Below are positions 43,714 through 52,500 of a stretch of 64,000 bases of DNA, piece after piece. Position 1 is the first letter of the stretch. Each line of letters opens with the position of its first letter. The notes under the pieces are model-generated. The model made no database searches. It was not told the origin of the DNA and was given only the letters and a program-made list of their open reading frames with translations. Source of the DNA: JAUIKM01 sp964445695 (GTDB lineage: Bacteria > Bacteroidota > Ignavibacteria > Kapaibacteriales > UBA7675). The translations under genes were made by a program, and so were the position numbers. The stretch is taken from positions 62,001-126,000 of the forward strand of contig CAYULF010000005.1 in assembly GCA_964445695.1 (NCBI GenBank). Direction: 5' to 3'.

Positions 43714-46275
43714 ATGGCGAAACAGAATCCTCGCGGTCGTACCTCGTCCGCGCCGCGCAAAACCGCTCCCCGGGCAGCTAAAAAACCACTGATTCCGGAA
43801 AAATATCAGGATGCCGCCTGGTGCGGCCTGCTGGTCCTCAGCATCATCGTGTTTTTCCACGAAGCCATTTTCAGCGGCAGTTTCCTGACCTCGGACAACG
43901 TCGCGTCGCTCAGCTTTGAACCCTTCCTGAACAAAGCGTCGGACAAGGGTGAATTCCCGGAGTGGGTGCCGTATATCTTCTCCGGTTTTCCCGGTTACCC
44001 CGCGCAGATGATCACGGGCGACCGCTGGTGGGACCTGCTGAGCAATAGCTTTTTCAGCATTCCGAAGATCGTCGGTGGACTCTTCGACTCGGAAGCGGCG
44101 CGCGTGAGTGTGTTCTACATGTTCTACGCCATCGGCATGTACATACTGATGCGCCACTGGAAACAGGAGCGCTTTGCGGCCTTTTTCACCTCGTTCGCGG
44201 CAGTCTTTGCCACGCTGGTGATAGCCTGGATCATGATAGGGCACAATACCAAGCCCGTCATGATCATGACCTTTCCATACATGCTGCTCTGCCTCGAAAA
44301 ACTCAGGGAGCGTTTTTCCTGGCTTTACGCCGCGCTCCTGATGATCGTCACACACGTGATGTTCGACCCGGCCTATATCCACCACCAAATGGCCTACTAC
44401 GCGCTGATGATGATCGCGATATACTTCGTGTATCACCTGGTGGGCGCGCTGCGCGACCGCGCGCAGCTCAAAGGCTGGGGCCGCGCAGTGTCGATGCTGG
44501 CGCTGGCCGGCGTGCTGGCCTTTACCATGGCCGGCGATCGTTTCCTGAGCAATCTGGACTACCTGTCCTACTCGACGCGCGGCACCGCTCCGCTGGTCAA
44601 CACGCTGCAGTCCGGCGGCGACCACAGCGAAACCGACGAAAAAGGCGACTACGACTACGCCACGAGCTACAGCTTTGATCCGCTCGAACTGCGCACCTGG
44701 TTTGTGCCGAATTTCTACGGTTTCGGCCGCATGACCTACGAAGGTCCGGAAGTGCCGCAGCCGACGCCGCTCAACACGTATTGGGGTAGCAAACCTATTT
44801 CGGACGCCGCGCTCTACTGGGGCATCGGCGTGCTGTTTCTCGCGGTCTTCGGCGCAGTCTGGTACTGGAAAGAAGGGCGCGTCAAGTTCCTGCTGATCGT
44901 CTGCGGCATCTCGCTGCTGACGTCCTTCGGCTCACATCTGCCGCTGCTCTACGATCTGTTGTACTACGGTCTGCCGGGCTTCAAGTCCTTCCGCGCGCCG
45001 GAAACAATGCTCGTGCTCTTTTCCTTCGGCATCGCCATCCTGAGCGGTCACGGCATCGCCGGATTGATCGCCGCCGCACGCGACAAGGAACTGGGCAAGG
45101 AACGCTCGCGGCATCTGCTCTACGGACTGGGCGTCGCGGTGGTATTCCTGCTCTTGGGTGTGGCCTACGCGGGCATGTTCGGCGAGAGTTATATGATGGA
45201 CGCACGCGAGGTGCTGGGCGCGCGCCAGTATCCCGAATTCATCACGCAGTTCGTGTACGACAACATGATCAGCGACTGGTACCAGACGGCCTTCCTGGCG
45301 ATCGCCTTTATGCTGGCCGCCTGGCTCTACGTGCGCCGCACGATCACGTCCACGATCTTTGTGCCGCTGATGCTCCTGCTGCTCGTCGTCGACCTGTGGC
45401 GCGTGGACTACCGTCCGATGGAAGTGTCGGAGGGCCGCCTGCGTTCGGGCATTCAGGCCGGCGACGTCGAGACTTTCCTGATGAAAGACGACGACCTCTT
45501 CCGCATCGCCGAGTTCCGGCGTCAGAACCAGGCCGCCTACTTCTTCCTGCAGAACATTCACGGCTACAGCTCGGCCAAGCTGCGCGTGTATCAGGATCTG
45601 ATGGACATGGCCGGTACGCCCTCGCGCCCGGGTGAAAAACCCCAGCTGAAGAGCGGCGTCAGCTTCATCACAAATCCCTTTTTGTGGGACATGCTGAACG
45701 TAAAATACATCATGTTCCCGCAGCAGTTGCCGGGGCGTCAGGAGCTGTTTCAATCTTCGAGTACGGGCGAGTTCGTCTACCGCAACGAGACGATGCTGCC
45801 GCGCGCATTTTTTGTGGACAGCGTGGCCACGGCCGCGCCGGCCGACATTCTGGGACACATTCGCGAAGGCAACTTTGACCCGCGGCAGGTGGCCTTCCTG
45901 GAAGAAGACCTGCCCGGCGGGCAGACGATCGAACCGGCGCGTGGAGCGACGGCTGAAATTACGAAGTTCGGCAACCACGAAATCGACGTCAAGGTCAATG
46001 CCACGGGCAACAACCTGCTCTTCCTGAGCGAGATTTTTTACCCCGTCGCATGGCGTGCCTACATCGACGGCGAAGAAATTCCAATTCACAAAACCAATTT
46101 TGCCTTCCGTTCGGTCGTCGTGCCCGCGGGCGAGCACACGATCCAGTTCCGCTACGAATCGAACTGGGAGTGGATCAAGACCCTGGCGCTCATCGTCAAT
46201 ATCCTGATCATGGCCGGCCTGGCATTCGGCGTCTACCGCACCGTCAACTCTCGCCGGACACAGGAGGCCGTGTAA
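43714..46275 (+). CDS. YfhO-family multi-pass membrane protein
   Basis: 853 residues. Basic N-terminus, then about twelve transmembrane segments (about 35-560), for example 'GLLVLSIIVFFHEAIF', 'FYMFYAIGMYILMRHW' and 'LLYGLGVAVVFLLLGVAY'. A periplasmic domain follows and a last segment at about 820-842. The order resembles the GT-C glycosyltransferase-like fold of YfhO/DUF6044 proteins: 'FLTSDNVASLSFEP' with an acidic residue in the first loop, 'FSGFPGYPAQMITGDRWWD', and the terminal 'VVPAGEHTIQFRYES'. YfhO proteins act in polymer glycosylation in Gram-positives; here the role is unproven. Confidence 0.8.
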   Translation: MAKQNPRGRTSSAPRKTAPRAAKKPLIPEKYQDAAWCGLLVLSIIVFFHEAIFSGSFLTSDNVASLSFEPFLNKASDKGEFPEWVPYIFSGFPGYPAQMITGDRWWDLLSNSFFSIPKIVGGLFDSEAARVSVFYMFYAIGMYILMRHWKQERFAAFFTSFAAVFATLVIAWIMIGHNTKPVMIMTFPYMLLCLEKLRERFSWLYAALLMIVTHVMFDPAYIHHQMAYYALMMIAIYFVYHLVGALRDRAQLKGWGRAVSMLALAGVLAFTMAGDRFLSNLDYLSYSTRGTAPLVNTLQSGGDHSETDEKGDYDYATSYSFDPLELRTWFVPNFYGFGRMTYEGPEVPQPTPLNTYWGSKPISDAALYWGIGVLFLAVFGAVWYWKEGRVKFLLIVCGISLLTSFGSHLPLLYDLLYYGLPGFKSFRAPETMLVLFSFGIAILSGHGIAGLIAAARDKELGKERSRHLLYGLGVAVVFLLLGVAYAGMFGESYMMDAREVLGARQYPEFITQFVYDNMISDWYQTAFLAIAFMLAAWLYVRRTITSTIFVPLMLLLLVVDLWRVDYRPMEVSEGRLRSGIQAGDVETFLMKDDDLFRIAEFRRQNQAAYFFLQNIHGYSSAKLRVYQDLMDMAGTPSRPGEKPQLKSGVSFITNPFLWDMLNVKYIMFPQQLPGRQELFQSSSTGEFVYRNETMLPRAFFVDSVATAAPADILGHIREGNFDPRQVAFLEEDLPGGQTIEPARGATAEITKFGNHEIDVKVNATGNNLLFLSEIFYPVAWRAYIDGEEIPIHKTNFAFRSVVVPAGEHTIQFRYESNWEWIKTLALIVNILIMAGLAFGVYRTVNSRRTQEAV

Positions 46276-46419
46276 CGCGGGGGCAGTCCCAGCGGCCCGT
46301 CGCCCCAAACGCGACGGCAAACAAAAATGGCTTTGCAGAAAAGCGGACCGCACAGCGGGCCAGCGCCGTCAGTTTTATCAAGCGCCGGAAAGTCCGGCTG
46401 CTGAACGCAGGACAGCTCT

Positions 46420-47397
46420 ATGGAAGTACAGAACACGATTCTCGATGCCATCGGCACAACGCCGATGGTGCGGCTCAATCGCGTGGCGGCGGACGTAAAA
46501 CCGCGGCTCTACGCCAAGGTAGAATTCATGAATCCCTCCGGCAGCGTCAAGGACCGCATGGCGCGTTACCTGGTGGAAGATGCGGAACGGCGCGGCCTGC
46601 TCAAACCGGGCGGCACGATCGTGGAGAATTCCTCCGGCAATACCGGCTCCGCGCTGGCCATGATCGCCGCGGTGAAAGGGTATCGCTGCATCATCACGAT
46701 GCCGGATAAAATGAGCGATGAAAAACAAAACCTCATGCGCGCGTTCGGCGCGACGGTGGTTGTGACGCCGACGGATGTGCCGGCGGACTCGCCCGAAAGT
46801 TATTATTCCACGGCGCGGCGCATTGCTTCGGAGACGCCGGGGGCCTGGTACCCGGACCAGTACAACAATCCGCGCAATATCGACGCGCACTACGAAACGA
46901 CGGGCCCGGAAATCTGGCGTCAGATGGATGGCAAAATCGACTACCTCGTGGCGGGCATCGGCACGGGCGGCACGCTCAGCGGGGCGGGGCGCTACCTCAA
47001 AGAACAGAACCCCGATGTTAAAATTATTGCTGTGGACCCCGTAGGTTCGGTGTTTTACGACTACCACTATCACGGCAAACCGGGCGAGCCGAGTGTTTAC
47101 GCGGTTGAAGGCATCGGCGAGGACTACGTGGTCGAGGCTGTCGACTTCAGTCTGCTGGACGATATTGTCCAGGTGAATGACGAGGAATCGTTCAAGTACG
47201 CGCGCGCGTTGGCAAACCAGGAAGGGCTGTTTGCCGGCGGTTCCAGCGGCAGCGCGTTAAGCGGCGCACTTAAACTGGCCCGCGGCATTGACGAGGATAA
47301 ATCGATCGTGATTATTCTGCCGGACTCCGGCTCCCGCTATCTCAGTAAAATGTATAATGATGCCTGGATGCAAGCCAAGGGCTTTGCGACGGCGTAA
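46420..47397 (+). CDS. PLP-dependent cystathionine beta-synthase / cysteine synthase
   Basis: 325 residues; CAGGA upstream of ATG. Fold-type II PLP enzyme: K44 in 'NPSGSVKDR' should bind PLP, 'SSGNTGSALA' binds the substrate carboxylate, 'GIGTGGTLSG' the cofactor phosphate. The motif 'AVEGIGEDYV' is more like cystathionine beta-synthase than CysK, but the C-terminal CBS regulatory pair is absent. So it acts in cysteine or cystathionine formation from serine or O-acetylserine; the exact substrate cannot be read here. Monocistronic by appearance. Confidence 0.9.
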   Translation: MEVQNTILDAIGTTPMVRLNRVAADVKPRLYAKVEFMNPSGSVKDRMARYLVEDAERRGLLKPGGTIVENSSGNTGSALAMIAAVKGYRCIITMPDKMSDEKQNLMRAFGATVVVTPTDVPADSPESYYSTARRIASETPGAWYPDQYNNPRNIDAHYETTGPEIWRQMDGKIDYLVAGIGTGGTLSGAGRYLKEQNPDVKIIAVDPVGSVFYDYHYHGKPGEPSVYAVEGIGEDYVVEAVDFSLLDDIVQVNDEESFKYARALANQEGLFAGGSSGSALSGALKLARGIDEDKSIVIILPDSGSRYLSKMYNDAWMQAKGFATA

Positions 47398-47448
47398 ATG
47401 TATTAACACTCGCCGTTCCGGCACTTAAACAAGGGAATACTACATACT

Positions 47449-47820
47449 ATGGCATCTCTCGAAGTAACGGGTAAACTTTTTGAAGTCTTTGATGAACAGC
47501 AGGTTACGGACAGCTTCCGCAAGCGCGAGTTCATTCTGGAAATGCTCGACGGCAACTACACACAGCACGTTAAGTTCCAGATGACGCAGGATCGCTGCGC
47601 CGCTATCGACCAGTTCTCGGTCGGCGATGAGCTGAAGGTTTCGTTTAACCTGACCGGTCGCCGTTATGTTAACCCCGAGGGCAAGGTCCTGTACTTCACC
47701 AATCTGAATGCCTGGCGTCTGGAACGCAGCAGCGCCGCGGGCGACGTGCCTCCTCCGCCCGACAGCTACAACTCCGGCGGCGGCGGTGGACAGGACGATG
47801 CCGACGATCTGCCGTTTTAA
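47449..47820 (+). CDS. DUF3127 OB-fold protein with SSB-like acidic tip
   Basis: 123 residues. DUF3127 signature 'EVTGKLFEVFDEQQVTDSF', 'KREFILEM', 'VKFQMTQDRC' and 'GDELKVSFNLTGR' covers residues 1-95 and is an OB-like fold. A Gly-rich linker leads to the terminal DDADDLPF, very like the C-terminal peptide by which SSB recruits DNA-metabolism partners. Suggests single-strand DNA or RNA binding. The family is mostly seen in Bacteroidota. Followed by a strong terminator. Confidence 0.88.
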   Translation: MASLEVTGKLFEVFDEQQVTDSFRKREFILEMLDGNYTQHVKFQMTQDRCAAIDQFSVGDELKVSFNLTGRRYVNPEGKVLYFTNLNAWRLERSSAAGDVPPPPDSYNSGGGGGQDDADDLPF

Positions 47821-47847
47821 AGCAGATCGGAAGATATCGATTACATA

Positions 47848-47880
47848 AAAGCCGTCCGGTATTTGGGCGGCTTTTTTTGT
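47848..47880 (+). terminator. Terminator after the DUF3127 gene
   Basis: AAAGCCGTCC with GGGCGGCTTT around GGTATTT, followed by a run of T. Good rho-independent terminator. Confidence 0.85.
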
Positions 47881-48047
47881 TTAATAGCGTCCGCATCCGG
47901 CACGTTCCGGCGGCGACGCATGACTTTTGAACACTTCGCCGACTTCGTTGCACTGCACGGCTTGTTTTTTTCTTTTGTTGGTCGGCGGGAGTACAACACA
48001 CAGGTTGAAAGACCACGAGCTACTTAACACTTCAATCGGAGAGTTTT

Positions 48048-48749
48048 ATGTCTGAAAAGAAAGCCGGAATCTGTTTTGACGCCGAACGCGCGGCCAGCTA
48101 CGATCAGCGCTTTGTCAAGCTGGGAGCCATGAAAGACGGCCTGCACCTCTGCATGCGCCAGGCGATGGAAGATTTGCCGGAAGATGCCAATATTCTCTGC
48201 GTCGGCGCCGGCACGGGTGCGGAGATCATGTACCTGGCACAGGAGTTTCCGGGCTGGCGTTTTACCGCGGCGGATCCTTCGGCGGCGATGCTGGAAGTCT
48301 GCCGTCGCCACGCGGCGGAAAACGGTATTGAAGATCGCATCGACATTCGTGTGGGCTACCTGGACGCGCTGCCGGACCTGGGCCTGTTCGACGCGGCGAC
48401 CTGTCTACTTGTTTCTCACTTTTTAACAAACAAGGACGAACGTCGCGATTTGTTTAAGCAGATTAGATCTCGCCTCAAAGCCGGCGGCACCTTAATCAGC
48501 GCGGACATCGCGGGCGACACACAGAGCCAAACACATTCACAGTTGTTTAACTTTTGGCTGAACGCCATGCGTTTTGCGGGTTCGACGGATGAAGACATCG
48601 AGGGATACGTGGAGCGTTTCCGCGAGCACGTGGCGGTGCTGCCGCCGGCGGAGTTGGGCGCGTTGATCGAGTCGGCCGGTTTTGAGACGCCGGTGCTGAT
48701 GTATCAGGCCATGATGATGCACGGCTTCGCGACAAAGAGTGCGAAGTAA
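48048..48749 (+). CDS. Class I SAM-dependent methyltransferase
   Basis: 233 residues; GGAG eight bases before ATG. Rossmann methyltransferase: motif I 'ILCVGAGTGAEIMYLA' (residues 49-64), acidic end of strand 2 in 'FTAADPSAAML', motif II/III region 'FDAATCLLVSHFL', and 'RLKAGGTLISADIAGD'. The N-terminal 'FDAERAASYDQRF' is common in this group. Substrate cannot be read from the sequence. A fragment like the left arm of the palindromic element lies upstream near 47968. Confidence 0.85.
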   Translation: MSEKKAGICFDAERAASYDQRFVKLGAMKDGLHLCMRQAMEDLPEDANILCVGAGTGAEIMYLAQEFPGWRFTAADPSAAMLEVCRRHAAENGIEDRIDIRVGYLDALPDLGLFDAATCLLVSHFLTNKDERRDLFKQIRSRLKAGGTLISADIAGDTQSQTHSQLFNFWLNAMRFAGSTDEDIEGYVERFREHVAVLPPAELGALIESAGFETPVLMYQAMMMHGFATKSAK

Positions 48750-49018
48750 TGATTGGTGAAGTTTAACGCCCGTAGCGTCAAGGCCTGCCTCGTCTCTGCG
48801 AGCGTGGTCCGGCGCTACCGGCGCAAAAATAAAAATTGCAATGCCGACTTTTTAAATGTACTTTAACCGGGCCGAATTCGGCGGGGACCACATGCACCAA
48901 TCCCGTCGCTTTCGGGCACTTGCCGCTATGGATTACACATGCCGTTATGAACGATACCGACCGCAGGACACTGCGGTCAGAGCATCACTATTACCCACAT
49001 TGTAATTTGGAGTTTGTC

Positions 49019-49468
49019 ATGGCTCAATCCAGACCGCAATCCAGCGCCGAAGTGCCCGCACCGAACGATGTTGTCAGTAAATTCCAGAACGTCGGCGGCT
49101 TGCCCGCCAATATCATTTGTGAACTGTTTACGCGCGCCAATGTCGATCCGGCCGTACAGGCCAAATTCTGGCAGCAGGCGCGCGCCAAGGAGTTCGCGAC
49201 TATCGCCGGCCGCGTGGGATACATTAAAACCAACCGCGACGGTACGGCGCAGGTAGCCATAGAGTCGACCGCCACGGGCGGCGCGCCGCGTCCCGGCGAG
49301 CCCACTCCGCTGACTAATTACTTCTATTTTCCTGACGACCTGACGCAGGCGCAACTGGACGAGTTAAAGCGCGCTCAGAGCGGCGGATTCTGTGTTGAAC
49401 TGGAATTTCAGCTGGAGGACGGCGCGCGGCCTGTTAACTCGGTGCGTGTGTTTCCCTGTCCGCAATAA
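49019..49468 (+). CDS. Conserved-looking protein of unknown function next to the CRISPR array
   Basis: 149 residues from ATG 49019, supported by TTGGAG eight bases upstream; the longer frame from 48836 has no such support. No signal peptide. 'NVGGLPANIICELFTRANVD', then a beta-rich part 'AGRVGYIKTNRDGTAQVAIE' and 'GGFCVELEFQLEDG'. No family recognised. It points towards the distal end of the CRISPR array on the opposite strand, separated by a hairpin. No link to CRISPR function is implied. Confidence 0.6.
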   Translation: MAQSRPQSSAEVPAPNDVVSKFQNVGGLPANIICELFTRANVDPAVQAKFWQQARAKEFATIAGRVGYIKTNRDGTAQVAIESTATGGAPRPGEPTPLTNYFYFPDDLTQAQLDELKRAQSGGFCVELEFQLEDGARPVNSVRVFPCPQ

Positions 49469-49499
49469 ACGGGATTGTCATTAACAGTGTGTGAGTGTA

Positions 49500-49537
49500 C
49501 AACCCCGTCCTGATCGATTGAGATCGGGGCGGGGTTG
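49500..49537 (+). terminator. Hairpin between the unknown gene and the array
   Basis: CAACCCCG...TGATC paired with GATC...CGGGGTTG, followed by GAGTTGTTT. The stem is long and the tail weak. It may stop transcription from either side, including array transcripts arriving from the right. Confidence 0.6.
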
Positions 49538-49586
49538 GAGTTGTTTAAAGCGGCTGTTCATGTGCCGTGCTGTACAGTTTGTCTGG

Positions 49587-52500
49587 TATTCAATCCTTGT
49601 TAATCGGATAGGAGGTCTCGGGCCGGTGCAGCGGGCATCGGGATTGGCAAGCAAGCCATGTTTCAATCCATGTTAATCGGATAGTAGTCTGGGACGCGCG
49701 ATTGCATAGGGCCTTCGCCATGTACTGCTTAGTTTCAATCCTTGCTAATCGGATAGTAGGTCTGGGACCAGACGGCAGCGCGCGCCGTGCTCGCGACCAA
49801 CAGGTTTCAATCCATGTTACTCGGATAGTCGGTCTCGGACTGTGCTTTCATACTTGCAATATTTCTTCCACCAGAACGATTGTTTCAATCCATGTTACTC
49901 GGATAGTCGGTCTCGGACTCAACGGCCACGAACGCGCGACGGGCATTTTGCTCGTGTTACAATCCATGTTACTCGGATAGTCGGTCTCGGACTTCTCGTT
50001 TTCAATCGGTTTGGGAAATTCAATTGTTGTATTGATCCTTGTTACTCGGATAGTCGGTCTCGGACCGGCATCCGTTGGGACTTCACCCGCCCCAACTTTC
50101 AGTTTCAATCCTTGTTAATCGGATAGTCGGTCTGGGACTTAGGAGATAGGGAAATGAAAGCGGAAGAATTTGCAGTTTCAATCCTTGTTAATCGGATAGT
50201 TGGTCTCGGACCACATAAACGGAGTTTTAACATGGCTGCTATAAAGGTTTCAATCCTTGTTAATCGGATAGTAGGTCTGGGACTGTTTGAGAACGTTTTT
50301 GAGAACAGTATTTTCCCTGGTTTCAATCCTTGTTAATCGGATAGTGGGTCTGGGACCAGGTCGTGCCAGCCGAGCGCGAACATAGCGGCACACTGTTTCA
50401 ATCCTTGTTAATCGGATAGTAGGTCTGGGACATGATAGAGCATCGGACAGACGACACGGTCAAGTTGTTTCAATCCTTGTTAATCGGATAGTAGGTCTGG
50501 GACACGGGCCGAATCGCAACTGAAATTAGAGGCGGAGCTAGTTTCAATCCTTGTTAATCGGATAGTAGGTCTGGGACTATATTGCGTGTGTGATTGAAAC
50601 ACAGTCACACACAGTTTCAATCCTTGTTAATCGGATAGTAGGTCTGGGACAGTCGCTGCCGCCGTGTACGTCGGCGAACTTTTGTTGTTTCAATCCTTGT
50701 TAATCGGATAGTCGGTCTCGGACGATCGTTCGCGGTGTCCTTCACGAGGTTGCGCGAACGGGTTTCAATCCTTGTTAATCGGATAGTCGGTCTCGGACCC
50801 ACCGCACCGAACAGCAAATGTAGTCAACCCATCGTGTTTCAATCCTTGTTAATCGGATAGTCGGTCTCGGACAATGCCCAGAGACGCATTCAGCCTAGAC
50901 CAGATTCTGGTTTCAATCCTTGTTAATCGGATAATTGGTCTCGGACCTTTCGCCACCGCGCCGGACGCTCCAGCTCTGCTGGAGTTTCAATCCTTGTTAA
51001 TCGGATAATTGGTCTCGGACCTTTCGCCACCGCGCCGGACGCTCCAGCTCTGCTGGAGTTTCAATCCTTGTTAATCGGATAGTTGGTCTCGGACCTGCCT
51101 GCGTTCAGCGCCTGCAGGAGCTGCCGGAAACGTTTCAATCCTTGTTAATCGGATATTTGGTCTCGGACTCTTCCTACTGTTCCTCCACTCCGCCACCATC
51201 GAAGGTTTCAATCCTTGTTGATCGGATAGTTGGTCTCGGACTTTGGCGGCGTTGTAAAATGCCGTGGGATTATAATAGTTTCAATCCTTGTTAATCGGAT
51301 CGTCGGTCTCGGACCAATGGGCTCACTCAGGTGGAAGCTAATTTCGATTAGTTTCAATCCTTGTTAATCGGATCGTCGGTCTCGGACGGAAAAACGAATT
51401 GCCGGGCGCTATGCGTACTTCATGTTTCAATCCCTGTTTATCGGATAGTAGGTCTCGGACAGCACATAACGGAGATTCAAACGATTGTCGGTAGCCTGTT
51501 TCAATCCTTGTTTATCGGATAGCAGGTCTCGGACTATGTCGTCCCAATTGGGATTGCGGGCATGATAGGGCGTTTCAATCCTTGTTTATCGGATAGTAGG
51601 TCTCGGACATTGCGCGTCGAGATGTTAATATAGTCTAGCCCATGTTGTTTCAATCCTTGTTAATCGGATAGTAGGTCTCGGACTCCAAGTATGTCAATCA
51701 TCGCTACTTATCATATATAGTTTCAATCCTTGTTAATCGGATAGTAGGTCTCGGACTTCTCGAGGAACAAGAGGGCGGATACGCCATTTATGGGTTTCAA
51801 TCCTTGTTAATCGGATAGTAGGTCTGGGATCACGAAGTTATAGTCGATGAGGAAGGGTTTTATGATCTGTTTCAATCCTTGTTAATCGGATAGTAGGTCT
51901 GGGACTGTGGGCTGGCAGGATTGTACCTAAAGAAAAACAGCAAGTTTCAATCCTTGTTAATCGGATAGTAGGTCTGGGACTTTTTTCTTTGTGTTTGGCC
52001 TGACACCAACGCGACGCGTTTCAATCCTTGTTAATCGGATAGTAGGTCTGGGACAGTGGGAGCCTGCTGCCGACGTGGCCGAAGAAATCGCGTTTCAATC
52101 CTTGTTTATCGGATAGTAGGTCTCGGACAGTGACTCCAATTTGGGCCGGGATCGACGTGAACGAGTTTCAATCCTTGTTGATCGGATAGTAGGTCTCGGA
52201 CCGGTGGTGGTCAGCAGGGCAAGCACATCACGTGTTTCAGTCCTTGTTAATCGGATAGTTGGTCTCGAACGGGCCATTTTCGTATTCTTACGTTCTATGG
52301 ACCAGTAGTTTCAATCCTTGTTAATCGGATAGTAGGTCTGGGACCGATTGGTCGGCCCACGAAAACTCCATCGGCCAGGTTGGTTTCAATCCTTGTTACT
52401 CGGATAGTTGGCCTCGGACTCAAAATCGAACCGTCCAGGATGTATTTAAATTCTGGTTTCAATCCTTGTTAATCGGATCGTCGGTCTGGGACGGTAAACC

